This document shows, one piece after another, positions 31,749-44,075 of a stretch of 64,000 bases of DNA; position 1 is the stretch's first letter; each line of letters starts with the position of its first letter. The notes beneath the pieces are model-generated. The model saw only the letters and a list, made by a program, of their open reading frames with translations. It did no database searches and was not told the origin of the DNA. The translations under genes and the position numbers were made by a program. The DNA lies in NCBI GenBank assembly GCA_037953745.1, contig JBAKBP010000765.1, forward strand, positions 186,001 through 250,000. Direction: 5' to 3'. The stretch comes from Lithodes maja (Eukaryota; Arthropoda; Malacostraca; Decapoda; Lithodidae).

Positions 31749-32113
31749 CCAGGGACTAAGATGTCCGCCACATGCCAACATGTTGACTATAGTACACCAG
31801 GAAACTATGAGTGTCAGCAAACATTACTGTGGTGTGAAGGATTGATGTGCTTAATAAGAGGAATAGTGGGTATACGTCGTATTAACTTGTATGATTGGGT
31901 TGTATAATTGAAGCTACACAGATATACTAAGCAAAAGAGACATAACTAAATACAACCAACATCAATGGTCCTGGGAAACAAAACATAATCCTGGGAATTA
32001 TGTAAATACAATGACACCCCAGACCAAAACAAAATGCCATAATCAGATCCTGTCCTAGTGTCGCATTATTCCCTCGCACTCATACTCAATCTCATACCCA
32101 TACACACACACAC

Positions 32114-32159
<46 letters not shown>

Positions 32160-32522
32160 CATTATTAACTCACCCTCTTAGTTCCGTACATATCCCTTTA
32201 TGTTATTGTTATTCTATTACTTTCTTTCTCGTTCTTCCCTCCTCACTTAGTTCATATGTTTACCTCTCCTCTTGTTATCTGAATATTCCCTAAATACATT
32301 ATTAATTGACAGCCTTTATATTCATATTTCATTTAGGCTACATGATTTACAAGACTTACAGTATATCATTTAAACAAATATTTATAGCGACCATGCTAAC
32401 CATTCTCGTGGCGTTGCATCAGCATTATGAAACAATTGATTTCAATATTTTGTCATTGATATCTAGTCATGAAATACTTCTGGTTTTATAACAATCAAGG
32501 CAGTATCATAAACTTAATACAA
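31749..32522. other. Intergenic, no gene recognised; CA/CT microsatellite
   Basis: There is no coding sequence or known repeat here apart from a (CA)n-(CT)n microsatellite at 32102-32153. Confidence 0.6.
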
Positions 32523-33011
32523 TTAACTAACACTCAAAGAGCGGGTGGTGGAGTATATTTGACTGTGCCGCCCAGCAGGTTTTTTACCGTAAACGAGCTT
32601 GTTTCCGTGCTCGTTTTCATGCATAAACAAGAGCAAGAGTGTAGTACAAATATGTATCCCTGAAACGGCGATAAATGAGCTTTCCAATGACACCAGAACC
32701 ATCCTTCTACGATCACTGGTTGTCTTGCAACGATCATGCAACCGAAGGGCAAAATCGGTAAAATACGGTAATTTCCTTACATTATTACGTGTGAAACGAG
32801 TGAGGGAGGGTGGAGTAGGGCGGAGTACATCTCAGTAGCTCCACGGCCAACGTGGCGGCGGTCATGAGGTAACCTACGCTCCTCCCACCGCTCCGCTCTC
32901 TCTCAGAGCACATTACGTGCTCAAAATTGCATGAGACTATAGCCGGGCCCCGCCACATAGGCCACATTTATTTCACTCGACTATAGCCGGGCGCTGCTCT
33001 TTAAGGGTTAA
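32523..33011. mobile_element. TTAA-flanked MITE, copy 1
   Basis: TTAA lies at both ends, with imperfect terminal inverted repeats (TTAACTAACACTCAAAGAGC at the left, TTAACCCTTAAAGAGC reading in from the right). The family shares an internal core (GAGCTTTCCAATGACACC at about 32678) and a right-hand motif GACTATAGCCGGGC present twice. Copies 2 and 3 are at 44082 and 55865 with nearly the same length. No ORF is supported. The TTAA target suggests mobilisation by a piggyBac-type transposase. Confidence 0.75.
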
Positions 33012-35590
33012 GAAGGGTAAATGGAAGCCAGTGGGTTAACTGAGATATTCTTTACCCTTTTAATCCCCACAACTCCTTCTTAAACTGTATATAATCGTCT
33101 AACGATAGCCAGAATAAACTGTCAAAATGCGTCACAATCTTCAAAGTGTTATCTCAGAATAAAATATTAAATGATGTTTCACATAATTACATGCCCTCCA
33201 CTACAAAATAAGAGTTGGCATAACTCTCTTTGTTGAACACACAACTTTGATGTTGAGTAATATGTCAGTGAAGTAAAACACAGAGTAAGATAAGAACCTT
33301 GGGAGGACAGTTGAATGACAAGTGTGGCAGTGGTTGTGTGCGAGTCATATGCAGGACTCAATTGGCAGTCTCAAACTTGTTTTAAGCACTTGGCTCCCTA
33401 GAAGATCTTGTAGAATAGTGGGAAAACATGGAGCCCAGTCAGCAGCTGATGTATGCATTGGTGTGCAACTGGGGCCAAAATGAGGTTTCCTTTCGGGTGA
33501 AACACTGGGCATACTAGAATAGAAGCATGCTGCCAGATTGGATGGAACCATAGAGTACAGATTGCATAGAGAGGCAAGCGTGACGTCACACGGTTATTTT
33601 GCGGCGCGTCCTAGGAATTTTGTGGCAGCACTGTTGTACGGTACAACAACCAAAGCACCTCAGTGGCTTGTCCTTATTATTGAAACTCCTTGATATATGT
33701 GCGCCTGCCAGCTGGCTTCCTGCAGTGTTACCAAAGTTAAGGGAAAATCTGCAAAACGAGGGAGCAATAGATTAAAGAGGGAACGTATTCAAAAGTTGAT
33801 TAATGTTGGTAAAAACACTTAAATTATTTGATATAAATTAGATATATAAAAGCAAGATGAAAACATTAAGTATACATATACACTATAAAACACACCAAGA
33901 ATTAAAATGTCATTTTGAATATATATTGTTAGTTACATGTTATGTAGATGTTAATTTGTAAAGTAGCACTAAAACTGGACATTTATACTTATGACATCTA
34001 GGGATATTTTGCCCCACCATTGACGTTGGCAACTCCCGAATCCCACATCAACAATGGCGGGTGTTGGAGGAGGTTTGCTTGTGTACCTCCTCATAATGAC
34101 GACAATTACGCGATGACTGGCCTTTACAGTAGCCTCTACTTATGTCTATTTAACTATGTCATGTCTGCAGAGTCTCTGGATAATGTTCAATTGATTATAA
34201 TTAATAGCGTTATTAGTACAAGGTAGGGATTATTACGAATTAATGGGGACCAAGGATAGTCAATATAATGTCTTTGTGGGAACCCTCCCATTGTCCTTTG
34301 CGATCGTCCTGTCATCTCTCGAACGCGCGGATCCCTATTTACAGATTTGTGGCGTCTTCTTTCCTTTCTATCCAATCTGTACTCAATGGATGGAACTGTG
34401 AACTGTGGAAAATGTGATATTTTTGCGGTTTCGAGGCTCGAACTTGGGGGTTCGTTCTCCGATTTTGGTTCCCTTGCTGCAAAGTTCCATTTTCGTGTCC
34501 AGTCCAGATCTACTGTAGTCTATGGTAGAACCTATTCCATTGGCCTAAGAAGAAATTTTCAAAAGAATCGCAACGGCTTATGGCTGCACACTTAGTACAC
34601 GGGGTCAGCCTAACAAAGACAAAATACTCTATATTGTACTCTAAGGGTAAAATAATACATTAAATCGCCTATAAACACAGTCAATATTATAGTAAATATA
34701 GGTTTGCCTTCAACAGATTGTTGCCTTCTATAGGATTTGTGTTTGTTTGTGTAAATGGGTCAAGCATGGATGATTGACCGATAGGAGTCTATGAATAATA
34801 TGTTGCTGAAATGCTGTATTATAATTTTGTTTATGTATGCTTGTGAACGTAGGTAAGACAGTGTGCGTGTATATTTTTAACCATGTATGTTAAATATGAA
34901 ACTCAAAACTGTTATGAGATAAATATGTTGTTTACCCAAACCATATATAGGGTTTTCAGCATGTTTATATTTTGGTTAAATATCTATTATAATGAGATTC
35001 CTCCAAATCACGTAAATGGAGGCCATCCTGCTTCATACAGTCATAATCGATAATATTGATGGGAATATTGTCATGGGGACACCGTCACATACATACTTAA
35101 ATATGTTCTGTGTGTGCACAGTCAGTCAGTAGTTAACTTTAACTTTAAGCCACAGTAATGTATGTTATTGGTTACCTCACCTCCAGACCAAAGCTATCAC
35201 AGGTTTCACCTATGAGAGATGTAAAACGTTTGTCTATTTTGTGTTCTACATTGGAATTTTGACCATGCATAAGGCACACTGACTCAGATAGTGAATTTTA
35301 AAATATTACAATAAACTATGACTGATCTACAGTATATCCAAACGCAAATATAATTGGTTTTGCTATTTTCAGTCCTGGCATTAATACAGTGAGCCATTAC
35401 AGTTAATCCATAATTCTCTCCCACCACCATCCATGGCAGCAATATGTTTTCCCGGAAATTATAATGAAATCATTACCGCAGTTGGCATCCAGCCGCTGAA
35501 TAATATGATGTGTTTTTGCTTACTATTAAGTCATATGTGTTTTTGTTTGTTTCAATTATACAATTATTGAAAAGTTGTTTATTTATTTAT
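33012..35590. other. Intergenic, no gene recognised
   Basis: About 2.6 kb without a convincing ORF or repeat. A CRE palindrome (TGACGTCA) occurs at 33581-33588. Short ORFs at 33345-33551 (-) and 34347-34595 (+) match nothing I recognise and lack supporting signals. Confidence 0.5.
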
Positions 35591-35757
35591 GATATTAAGA
35601 TTTATATTATATATTATGTTTCCTCCACCAACCAACTTTACTCCTAAACTCAATTACTGAAATCAACAAATACATGTGGCAGTCCAGGGATTCGAACCTA
35701 GGATGCTCACACCGAAATTCAGTGCATTTATCCATTGCGCTACGAAGACAGTTTTAT
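35591..35757 (-). mobile_element. tRNA-derived SINE, copy 1
   Basis: The minus strand starts with a tRNA-like head at 35757-35684: an A-box (TAGCGCAATGG) and a perfect B-box (GGTTCGAATCC) at tRNA spacing. The tail begins GGACTGCCACATGT and contains TTTAGGAGTAAAGTTGGTTG, which recurs at 38250-38345. The T-stem pairs poorly, so a functional tRNA is unlikely. The head looks closest to an arginine tRNA, by eye. Confidence 0.65.
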
Positions 35758-35769
35758 CATGGTTCCGAT

Positions 35770-35968
35770 GAAAGCTGTACAGTCTATGACAGAACTGCTG
35801 TCATGGAATGAGGCAATGTGTTAGTTCACTTATCTTTTAATAGATGGCCCTTTAATCGCTTCTAATAAAAGGGGGTGGGGTTAATATAGAGGTTGGAAGG
35901 AAGAGTCAAACGTGTGTGTGTGTGTGTGTGTTCTAGAACAGCACGCAGAATAAGTTTATTCTAACATA
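35770..35968 (+). repeat. Dispersed repeat R2, copy 1 left part (before solo LTR)
   Basis: This sequence up to TAACATA matches the reverse complement of about 42555-42730. It continues after the solo LTR at 37752. It contains a (GT)n run at about 35911-35931. Confidence 0.75.
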
Positions 35969-37751
35969 TGTTACGACTGGGGTTCAAATATATCAGGGCT
36001 CTTATTCATTGGACTAGTAATGGCATAAATGTTACAACGGAAAGCGCTAGCTCCAACCTCTGATGTGTATTCGCAGTGAACAAAGAACACAAATACTCTA
36101 CAGAGTTCTATATGCAATAATAGGCTATCGAACTCTCAATAAATGTGCGTCTACTCTAGGCTTAATGTTATGTGAAAACAGCCTATTACTACCTATAACC
36201 GAAGGTGCTTGGTTACGGTATGCAAAGTAAGGTGGTAAGAGAAGTTACAGCTTACGTTACTTTAATCAATAAATGTCAGGCACTCCTGCATGAAAGAAAG
36301 TGCACTAAAGTCCTTCAACACTAACAAGGAATCTTCTTTAAATGTTAGATGCTATAAAGATGCTCGTATCGGAAATGGAACCCAAAAAGGCAAGCAGCGG
36401 AACAATGCTCGTGCAGGCTATGCACACAAAAAGGCAGAATATATAATGCCGTCGGAGCCAAGAATATCCTAAACACTACAACAATAATAATAATCGCCAC
36501 AACAATGCAGTATTCCTATCAACAAAAAGAGCCTAAGTCGTTTGTGTCTCAATACATCAAACTAGGCTGCGAAATGCTTGTGTAATCATAAATGGGTATG
36601 CATAAAAAGAGTAATTAGGTTAATATACTTAATGTCTACTGTGACTGATAAAGTCTAGCTAGAGTCAATGATACGAGATACTGGTGCGCATGGCATACTG
36701 CATAGCCTAGTGCAAATCTCAAGTCTGTGCGTCAAATATTACGTTATAATGAAGGGTAGCTCTCTTGAGAAACCTTAATACCGAAGTATTAAGCGTTCTC
36801 CTGGCGTACCTCAAAGACAAACAATCGAGACTAGAACAGTGCAGAATGGTATAGGCAAAAAGCCCTCATTCATGCATGCTCTACTCTCAATGGCACACAG
36901 ACTAGAATTTACTCAATCAACTCCAGTTCTCAGGTATGTCGTGCAGCTTTTAACTAAAGCCAGCACTCATAGGAAACAATACCTTATAATATCAGACTCC
37001 TAGTCTAGCATTATCTAATCCAGCAGAACACTAATAATTATAGGACGCGGCAATATGAAAGCCAACCAATGCTTCGTGATCCACTTATCTTAACAACTAA
37101 CATACATGGGTTATATCAGACCTTAACGCACAATACAACTGGCCAGCATGAAGCTGATTTTGCAGAGTTAACCAGAGGGGATATAATATTAATAAAAGGT
37201 GGTGAAAGATATGGAAAATGAGAGAGATAGGCAGAGGAAAAGATTCTCAGGTGCGAAGCGGGGACAGATAGCAAGGGAAAACAGATGGGTGCATTCTAGA
37301 AACCAGATCTGAGGGAGAGAGTGGCGAGGAACTGTATATATACTCGCACTAGCTCGAGGTGCATGGGGAAAAAGCGGTTACAAGTCAATCTAGCCACTAG
37401 CAAGAGCTTGCAGCATGGTAAGGGCCTCTCTCCACCAACCCTCTCGAGGCAGCCAGCCGTGACGTCATCGAGCGGGACAAAAACACTGCGCGCCCCCTCT
37501 CACTCTGTTCTACTCTCTCCCAGATCCCATCATTACTAGTTAATGATAAAACATATACTTTACAATTAAATATATAAAGCCTTGACATGGGTGAAAACAA
37601 AGAGCCTTTCTGGACTGCCCATGACACGAGCTTTCATATGAAATAAAGCACACTCTAATACATAAACTGTAGCCCCATCCACTGCCCTGGCGATCCTAGC
37701 GAGTCACTGTAGGACAAGCCATGCGGTTCTAACGGAGTGGTTAACGTCACA
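35969..37751 (-). mobile_element. Solo LTR of the element F family
   Basis: TGTTACGACTGG...AACGTCACA (plus strand) is homologous along its length to the LTRs of F (44520-46298 and 50708-52516), with no internal element attached. CATA lies immediately on both sides (35965-35968 and 37752-37755). The R2 copy at 42340-42730 shows the same site without the LTR. It has the stem-loop at 36767-36800 and a CRE palindrome at 37460-37467. Confidence 0.93.
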
Positions 37752-37924
37752 CATAACACACAGGCTATATGAGATTAGCCCATGCCGGATCACAAATACG
37801 TAACACACATCAGGCGTTGCGTTATTTATGGAATTTAATATACAGATAATCAAGTTTATATCCTTCGCACTTCCCATTCCCCCTGTCACCCCAACTCTCC
37901 TTCTTCACCCGCTTTCTCTCCCCT

Positions 37925-37960
<36 letters not shown>
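37752..37960 (+). repeat. Dispersed repeat R2, copy 1 right part
   Basis: This continues R2 after the solo LTR: CATAACACACAGGC and onward matches the reverse complement of about 42340-42552. It ends in a CT-rich microsatellite (37931-37960). Confidence 0.7.
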
Positions 37961-37961
<1 letters not shown>

Positions 37962-38073
37962 GACGTAAATGATACCCTCTAAAATACGCAGATTAATACT
38001 ATGCGATTGTTTTGAATTTACATATAAATAATAAATGTTAGGGATGACTAAAAAAACAAACATATTGATTAGA

Positions 38074-38137
38074 AATAGGATAACTAGCGAGGCAGCGAAC
38101 AACACCTATTGCTCGCTGCCTTGCTAGTTATCCTATT
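38074..38137. repeat. Near-perfect hairpin, 28-bp arms
   Basis: The left arm (38074-38101) starts AATAGGATAACTAGC; the right arm (38110-38137) ends GCTAGTTATCCTATT. The arms are complementary over 28 bp with two mismatches and an 8-base loop. It could be a precursor-like RNA hairpin, a snap-back repeat or a MITE remnant. Confidence 0.8.
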
Positions 38138-38239
38138 CCTACTTAAGCTATGATTCCCGATGAACACGTCTATATTTGTTTGTATATATATTAAGTGTAA
38201 CAATAACACTTAGGATTCAAATTATTTGTGTTGGCTTAA

Positions 38240-38345
38240 GGAATAAGTTGAATAACGGACTGCCACATGTGTTTGTAAATTTCATTAATCGATTTTAGGA
38301 GTATAGTTGGTTGTTGGAAGGAACATAATAATACATACTTATGAC
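38240..38345 (+). mobile_element. tRNA-derived SINE family, copy 2 (tail only)
   Basis: This shares GGACTGCCACATGTGTTTGT, a TTTAGGAGTATAGTTGGTTG block and GGAACATAAT with the tail of the SINE at 35591-35757. The tRNA-like head is missing or unrecognisable. Confidence 0.6.
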
Positions 38346-39353
38346 CTCCACAATTTGTAATGTTTGGGGAGACGGCGTTTCAACCTCTGTCCTCTGTCCA
38401 TCACATGCAAGCACCAAGCCACCCACACCAACACTAACACAGGATACAAAACACACACACACACACCCGATAACATAAAACGCACATCACACACATGATC
38501 ACATACAACGTAATGGGCACAAATCACTCACACATGATAACATAAAACGCGCACACAAACCCACACACACACACACACTGGTCCAGGCAAACTAGAGCAT
38601 GTATTAGTGTCGAAACTCTGATATGGACAGTCTTACTTTAAGTATTTCATTAAGTATTCAGTATTAAGTTTGTGGGATCAATGGGTATATACTGTAGAAT
38701 AATTAAGAAGTTAATAATTATGTTCTATATTGGATATTGGGTAGTCTATCATTCCTATGAACTTAGGCAATTATAATTGGGTGGGAAAATATATACCTAC
38801 CCATTTGCGCATGCGTGATATTGGCGGACCTCTCGCGAATATTGTGAGGGTCCTGCCCTCTCTACCTAGCCGCCACCACAACCAGACCGTCTGCTTACAC
38901 TCGTGTTTCACCTCATATTTCGCCCAATTAGTGACAGTACTTAGCTCATCAATTCTCCATCTATCCATACTAATCCATAGATCATCAATCATCATTCCCA
39001 TCAATCATTAAGTATAGTGGCCCCCTTCTTTATTCAACAACTCTATCCTATTAGCTAACACACCCGTTTCACACACCATCTTGTAACATCATCACGGCTC
39101 AACAGGTCAACTAAGGTCTACAGCACTAGTTCCAGTCTTCAGGTGATATAAACTATTATATGATATTATTATACAGTCCACTGAACCATCTAACTACGGA
39201 ATATCCATAATTAGCATTATTGAGGAAATGCTGCTGTCTTCAGTGCGTGCCATGGCCATCCTGAGCCTTACGACGTAGAGACTAATAACACACATAACAC
39301 AGCCACTACAACAACTTCGTCTCTCTCCAACACCCTTTCTCCCCTCTCTTCAG
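38346..39353. other. Intergenic; CA microsatellites and an NRF1-like motif
   Basis: CA-rich stretches occur around 38449-38579. TGCGCATGCGTG at 38806-38817 fits the NRF1 consensus, and the next 70 bases are CpG-containing. No exon could be supported downstream. Confidence 0.45.
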
Positions 39354-41106
39354 TGTTACGACCGGTTCTCGTATAAAACAAGGGCTCTTAATCATTGGAC
39401 TAGAAAGGCACACAGCCACAACGGTAACACTAGATCCAACCCTCGAACTTATAATGCCGGCGCACAAAAACACCTATACCCTCCAGAGTTAAATCTGCGA
39501 TAGCGGGGTATCCTATAACTCTGTATAAATGCACTACTACTACAGGCTGATGATCTCTGATACAGCCTGATCACAACAACATACAATTACGTTAATAATG
39601 TATACAAGGAAAAAGATAGAGAGCTTAATTAAATCACTGAAATTATTTAATGCAAACAAGAAGAAGGTATAATTAACGTTACTCTAAACAATAATAAACT
39701 ATCACTCCTATATTAAAGAAAGTGAATGAAAGTCCTAGAGCATCGAACAGGAATCTTCTGAAGAAAGTCTGATGCTGCTTATGATGATCGAATCGGATTT
39801 TGAACTGTTATATAAAGCAGGAACAATATATGACAAGTGTAGGGACATACAGTGTTAACTGGCACAGGAATAACGATAAATGCACAATAGTATTATCTCC
39901 AACAACAAAAGAAGTACTTCCTCAGGCAACGCAAAAGCCTGCTCGGGTTGTGCAACTCAACAACAACCAAGGCTTACAATCAACGTGAATAAATATGCTG
40001 CATAAATAACATAAGAGTTTATGATCCTAATCGGGGTGTCAGCTAGGCGAATAAGTCTAGCTGGGATGTCGTAGGCTAGGAAACAATGGCTGAGCAAGCG
40101 GCTCGTAGCCTAGCGAGGACCTTAAGACTGTACGGCCAAATTACGTTAAATGACGTGGTGCTCTCTTGAGAGATCCAGATCGCTAGAATCTGGTTCTCTC
40201 CTGGCGACCCTCTCAAAGTCAAAGCAAAACGAGTTAGCACAGTGTTGGGTGGCAGAGGCAAAAGCCCTCACTCGCAACACAGTGCTAAACTCACAAGGTA
40301 CACAGTCAGAAAGACAACCTAGGCTTCCCCCGTATCCGTTGCGATTGTACAAGTTCAACAAAACCTGGTACACATCGGAAATCACAACATCAATAGCCTT
40401 ACCCCAGTCTAGCATTAACTAGCCCAGCAGACAACCAAGCAAAAGGTAGGGAGACACCGCGAGTGTGTCGAACCTCTACAGACAAAATGTTAACCCCTCC
40501 AAAATTTCTAACTAAACATGGAATATCTGAGAGCTTCAGCATATAATACGATGGCCAATGTATGAAATCGTGCAGAACCAAAGGGGAGTTATGATGTGTA
40601 AGAGGTTGAGAGAGAGAGAAAGTGTTCTATAGGTAGAAGTTGGGGACAGGTAGCAAGGGAGGTGTGAAGGGTATGCTGGTCAGGCAAGCTCTGAGCAAGG
40701 AAGACACAAAGGCAGCAGGGAGTGCGGGGGACCACTTCCTGACGCGGCAGGAGGGTGGTAAGGCGGCCAGCCACTCAGAGGGCCCGGCCGTGGCATGACG
40801 TCACCGAGACATCGTGTAGCATTACGCGCAGTACCCTCTGCCTCCTGCACTTACTCACTCACACTCTCTAGCTGTATCATTCAGTCTTATACATTAAACT
40901 TATAACTGATGATATAAAATATAATGCATTGTCACAGGCGAAAATAAAGACCACTTCTGTACTGCCTGTGACATGACGATTCACAAGAAAGAAAGTACAA
41001 CATTGTAGATAGACTGTAGCCAAATTCATTGCCCTGGCGAGTGTTAGCGAGTGGCCCAGCGAGCGGCTGAGCCCACGTGGCGTTCTGCTGAGCTGCAGGC
41101 GTCACA
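39354..41106 (-). mobile_element. Solo LTR of a further Gmr1-like family (1753 bp)
   Basis: TGTTACGACCGG...GGCGTCACA has the terminal motifs of the A, B, C and F LTRs and matching internal landmarks (the CTCTCTTGAGAG context, TTACGTTA) but is diverged from each. TCAG flanks both sides (39350-39353 and 41107-41110), a 4-bp target duplication. The stem-loop lies at 40168-40200 and a CRE palindrome at 40796-40803. Confidence 0.9.
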
Positions 41107-41184
41107 TCAGAAAATAGGAAAAGTAGAAAGTAGCTACGAGGTGCCGTTGTAAAGGCTTATCCTTCAATACCTTCACCTGACCTG

Positions 41185-41432
41185 ACCCCATCCAGGGTTT
41201 AGCTGGTCCACAAGGGTGTGTGACATGAACCCAATAGAGAATTTGTGGGCCATCATGTCATGGAGTAGAATGTGGTCCAGGTTAGGATTGGAAAGGGCCG
41301 GAGGAATGGGATGGGGGGGGGGGGGGGGGGGTGATCCGTCGCCGCCCTAATATAAGTTGGAATATTTTTAAATCAGCTCCAACGAGAATACAGGAGGTAG
41401 TTGATGGAGCTTGTGGGTGGAGATCATATTGA
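41185..41432 (+). pseudogene. Tc1/mariner-like transposase C-terminal relic
   Basis: One frame reads DMNPIENLWAIM at about 41228-41263, matching the DxNPIENLW motif that holds the last catalytic acidic residue of Tc1-like transposases. After a run of 19 Gs (41313-41331) another frame reads IFKSAPTRIQEVVDGACGW and a stop at 41430-41432, as at the end of such transposases. The rest of the gene and the terminal repeats were not found. Confidence 0.65.
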
Positions 41433-42339
41433 TTGAATACATATAAACTGTAAGTGTTTACATTTAACAACCCTTTATAGATATTATATAATGTGTATGT
41501 GTTTCCAATGTTTACCGAAACATAATGATGGTGAAATAATATATATTAAATTAAATTCAAGGCAACATACACAGTACACAGAGCTATAGTATACTTTTAA
41601 TTATGTTTGGAGGATAATTTAAACAATTCGAAGTAAAATTAGAAAAGCCTAAACAATTTATATCAACTTTAAAACAACATAACCAGATTGCTTGAATTAT
41701 CGTTAATTGTTCAATTCGATTACTTACTTTATAGTAAATCATTACAATGAGTAGCGCCGAACTGTTTACTGATAATGGGAAGCCACAGTAATTAAGCTAG
41801 TAATTAGGAATCCACTGAGAAAAGTATAATGCAATAATCATAGCGTGTCATATTACATGTTAAGGTAGATTATGAATTGGTCAACCACAGTGCTGTGAAT
41901 AGTGGTATGGAAGAAAACAAGATTTACTCTAATATCAAAATTAGTTCTTATTACAAAGAAACACGGTTCGGCTCATCTAAAGAGTTTTCTCTAACTGAGC
42001 AGATATTTTCTTGTCTTTATGATATATATATTTGGTTATAATTTGGTCCAAGCTAGATTACAATGTGATCCAACTTGTCTTGATGCGTGGATTGTAACAT
42101 CCCGTTTCAATTACTTATATATTTATACGATTGTTCACACTAACCAGGACGCCAAGGTTGGCAACTTTCAGTGTTTTGCAACGGAGCATATCTATTTATT
42201 TTCTATAACACATTGTATAAGGTAAAGAATAGAATACGAGTTAATAATTGAGAATCAGTAAAGGTAAAAAGAACAGTATTATTAAAACACCAAAGTAATT
42301 TTTATGGACAGCTTTGAACACAATGATGGGGAAAATTAT
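41433..42339. other. Intergenic, AT-rich, no gene recognised
   Basis: I find no ORF or repeat I can support here. Confidence 0.5.
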
Positions 42340-42730
42340 ATACTCGGTTAGGAGAGAGAAGGGGGAGAGAAAAAGAGAGAAGGGGGGAGATAGGGGAAGG
42401 CAGCAGAGAGAAGGGGAGGAGGGGGGAATGGGAAGTTCGAAGGATAGAAACTTGATTGTCTGTATATTAAATTCCATAAATAACGGAACACCTGATGTGT
42501 GTTACTTATTTGTGATCCGGCATGGGCTAATCTCATATAGCCTGTGTGTTATGTTAAAATAAACTTATTCTGCGTGCTGTTCTAGAACACACACACACAC
42601 GTTTGACTCCTCCTTCCAACCTCTATATTAACCCCGCCCCCTTTTATTAGAAGCGATTGAAGGGCCATCTATTAAAAGATAAGTGAACTAACACATTGCC
42701 TCAGGCCATGACAACAAGTTCTGTCGTAGA
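42340..42730 (-). repeat. Dispersed repeat R2, copy 2, without the solo LTR (empty site)
   Basis: The reverse complement matches 35770-35968 joined directly to 37752-37960. Where copy 1 has TAACATA-LTR-CATAACAC, this copy reads TAACATAACAC, so it represents the pre-insertion site. Confidence 0.85.
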
Positions 42731-43017
42731 CTGTACATAATATATACAGTATATGGCCTGGATGAGACAACTAAAATACAAATAAATGTTTTTGAAAGAA
42801 AGAGACACGTCCCAGAACAAACAAAGCAATAACACAAAGATAGGATAACAGAAGGAAAATAGAACCATAAAGGCATACTAGCGTTAACATGACAAATCAT
42901 ATGTATTCCATTAGTTCCTATATTTTGAATATCATTAGCATGATCAATATAATGTTTGAAATAAATATAGTTCTATATTTGCATAGATATATAAAATATA
43001 TATTCTATCTATCTATA

Positions 43018-44075
43018 TGCTCTGGCCCAATCCCCATTTTGGGGGTAGCCGACTCAAGACAGAGCAAGAACAGGGAAAACACAAAAACAACATAAAACAA
43101 AAAATAAACACAGATAAAAAGCACAAACTCACACACATCCAGGTCACCCAGGAGAAGACCCAGAGACCAGGGTTACCAAGGTCGCTCCATCACTCCCCCA
43201 GCCCCTGACCACCCGGAGAGGTTCCGATCTCGGCAGGCAGACATGCAGCGGAGCCAAAGCCACAAGCCCTCCCACCACACTTCCAGGCACACCCTTCATA
43301 TTAATCGTCCCCCCGGGCCAGGCGCCTGATGGACTATTATCTAGTCGAACTTGCGCCCGACCCCTTACTCCAAATGACCACGTGTTCACTCAACTATTCA
43401 CAAGCATTCTCCATTCACTCCTGTCCACCACCACTTCCCCTGCCTGATCTATAGTCATTCCTCTATCATCCAAAGCCTTTCTTACACAGTCTCTCCATCT
43501 CAATGGGGGTCTTCCTGCCCTTCTATCCCTTGTACCTGACTCACATATTCTCTTTGTAAGCCTTTCATCTCCCATTCGTTCAACATGACCATACCAGCTC
43601 AGCACCCTTCTGTCCACTCTGGCTGACAAATGTTCCTGCTGCCCCACTCTCCTACGTATCTCTTCATTCCTCAATCTGTCTCTACGAGTAACTCCACACA
43701 TACTCCTCAAGCAGCTCATCTCCATCACATCCAGCCCTCTTTTCTCCTTTTTCTTCAGAGCCCATGTCTCAGCCCCATACATCACTTTTGGCAAAACAAT
43801 TCCTTGATACAGTGCACTTTTTACTTTCACTCCGAGATTTCTCGTCTTCCACATACTTCCCATTGCTCCGAAAACCTTCCTTCCTTCACACACTCTCTGT
43901 TTTACCTCCACTTCCATACCTCCACTCCTGCTTATCGTTCCTCCTAGATATTTAAAACACTCTACTTGTTCCAATATTTCCCCATCCAGCCTCACATCTA
44001 GATTCACCCTATGCTCTCCCCTATTACACACCATTACTTTACTTTTATTGACGTTCACCTTCAGTAAATGGTGGA
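43018..44075 (-). mobile_element. RTE-like LINE, 5'-truncated
   Basis: The RT C-terminal region is followed by a 3' UTR ending GGGGATTGGGCC and a TAGA-type simple repeat at about 43000-43017, as RTE elements often end in short repeats. The 5' side stops at about 44075, just before a TTAA MITE. Confidence 0.7.

Noticed and set aside
34347..34595. 82-codon plus-strand ORF as a host gene
   Set aside because: No recognisable domain, no splice signals, and the opposite strand is equally open in part.
35684..35757. Functional tRNA gene
   Set aside because: A and B boxes are good, but the T-stem and acceptor stem do not pair properly and the sequence continues into a shared SINE tail.
36290..36472. 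60-codon ORF conserved at 36290, 44841 and 51029
   Set aside because: These are the same place in three recent copies of one LTR, on the strand opposite to the element. Conservation follows from copy age, and the frame has no coding features.
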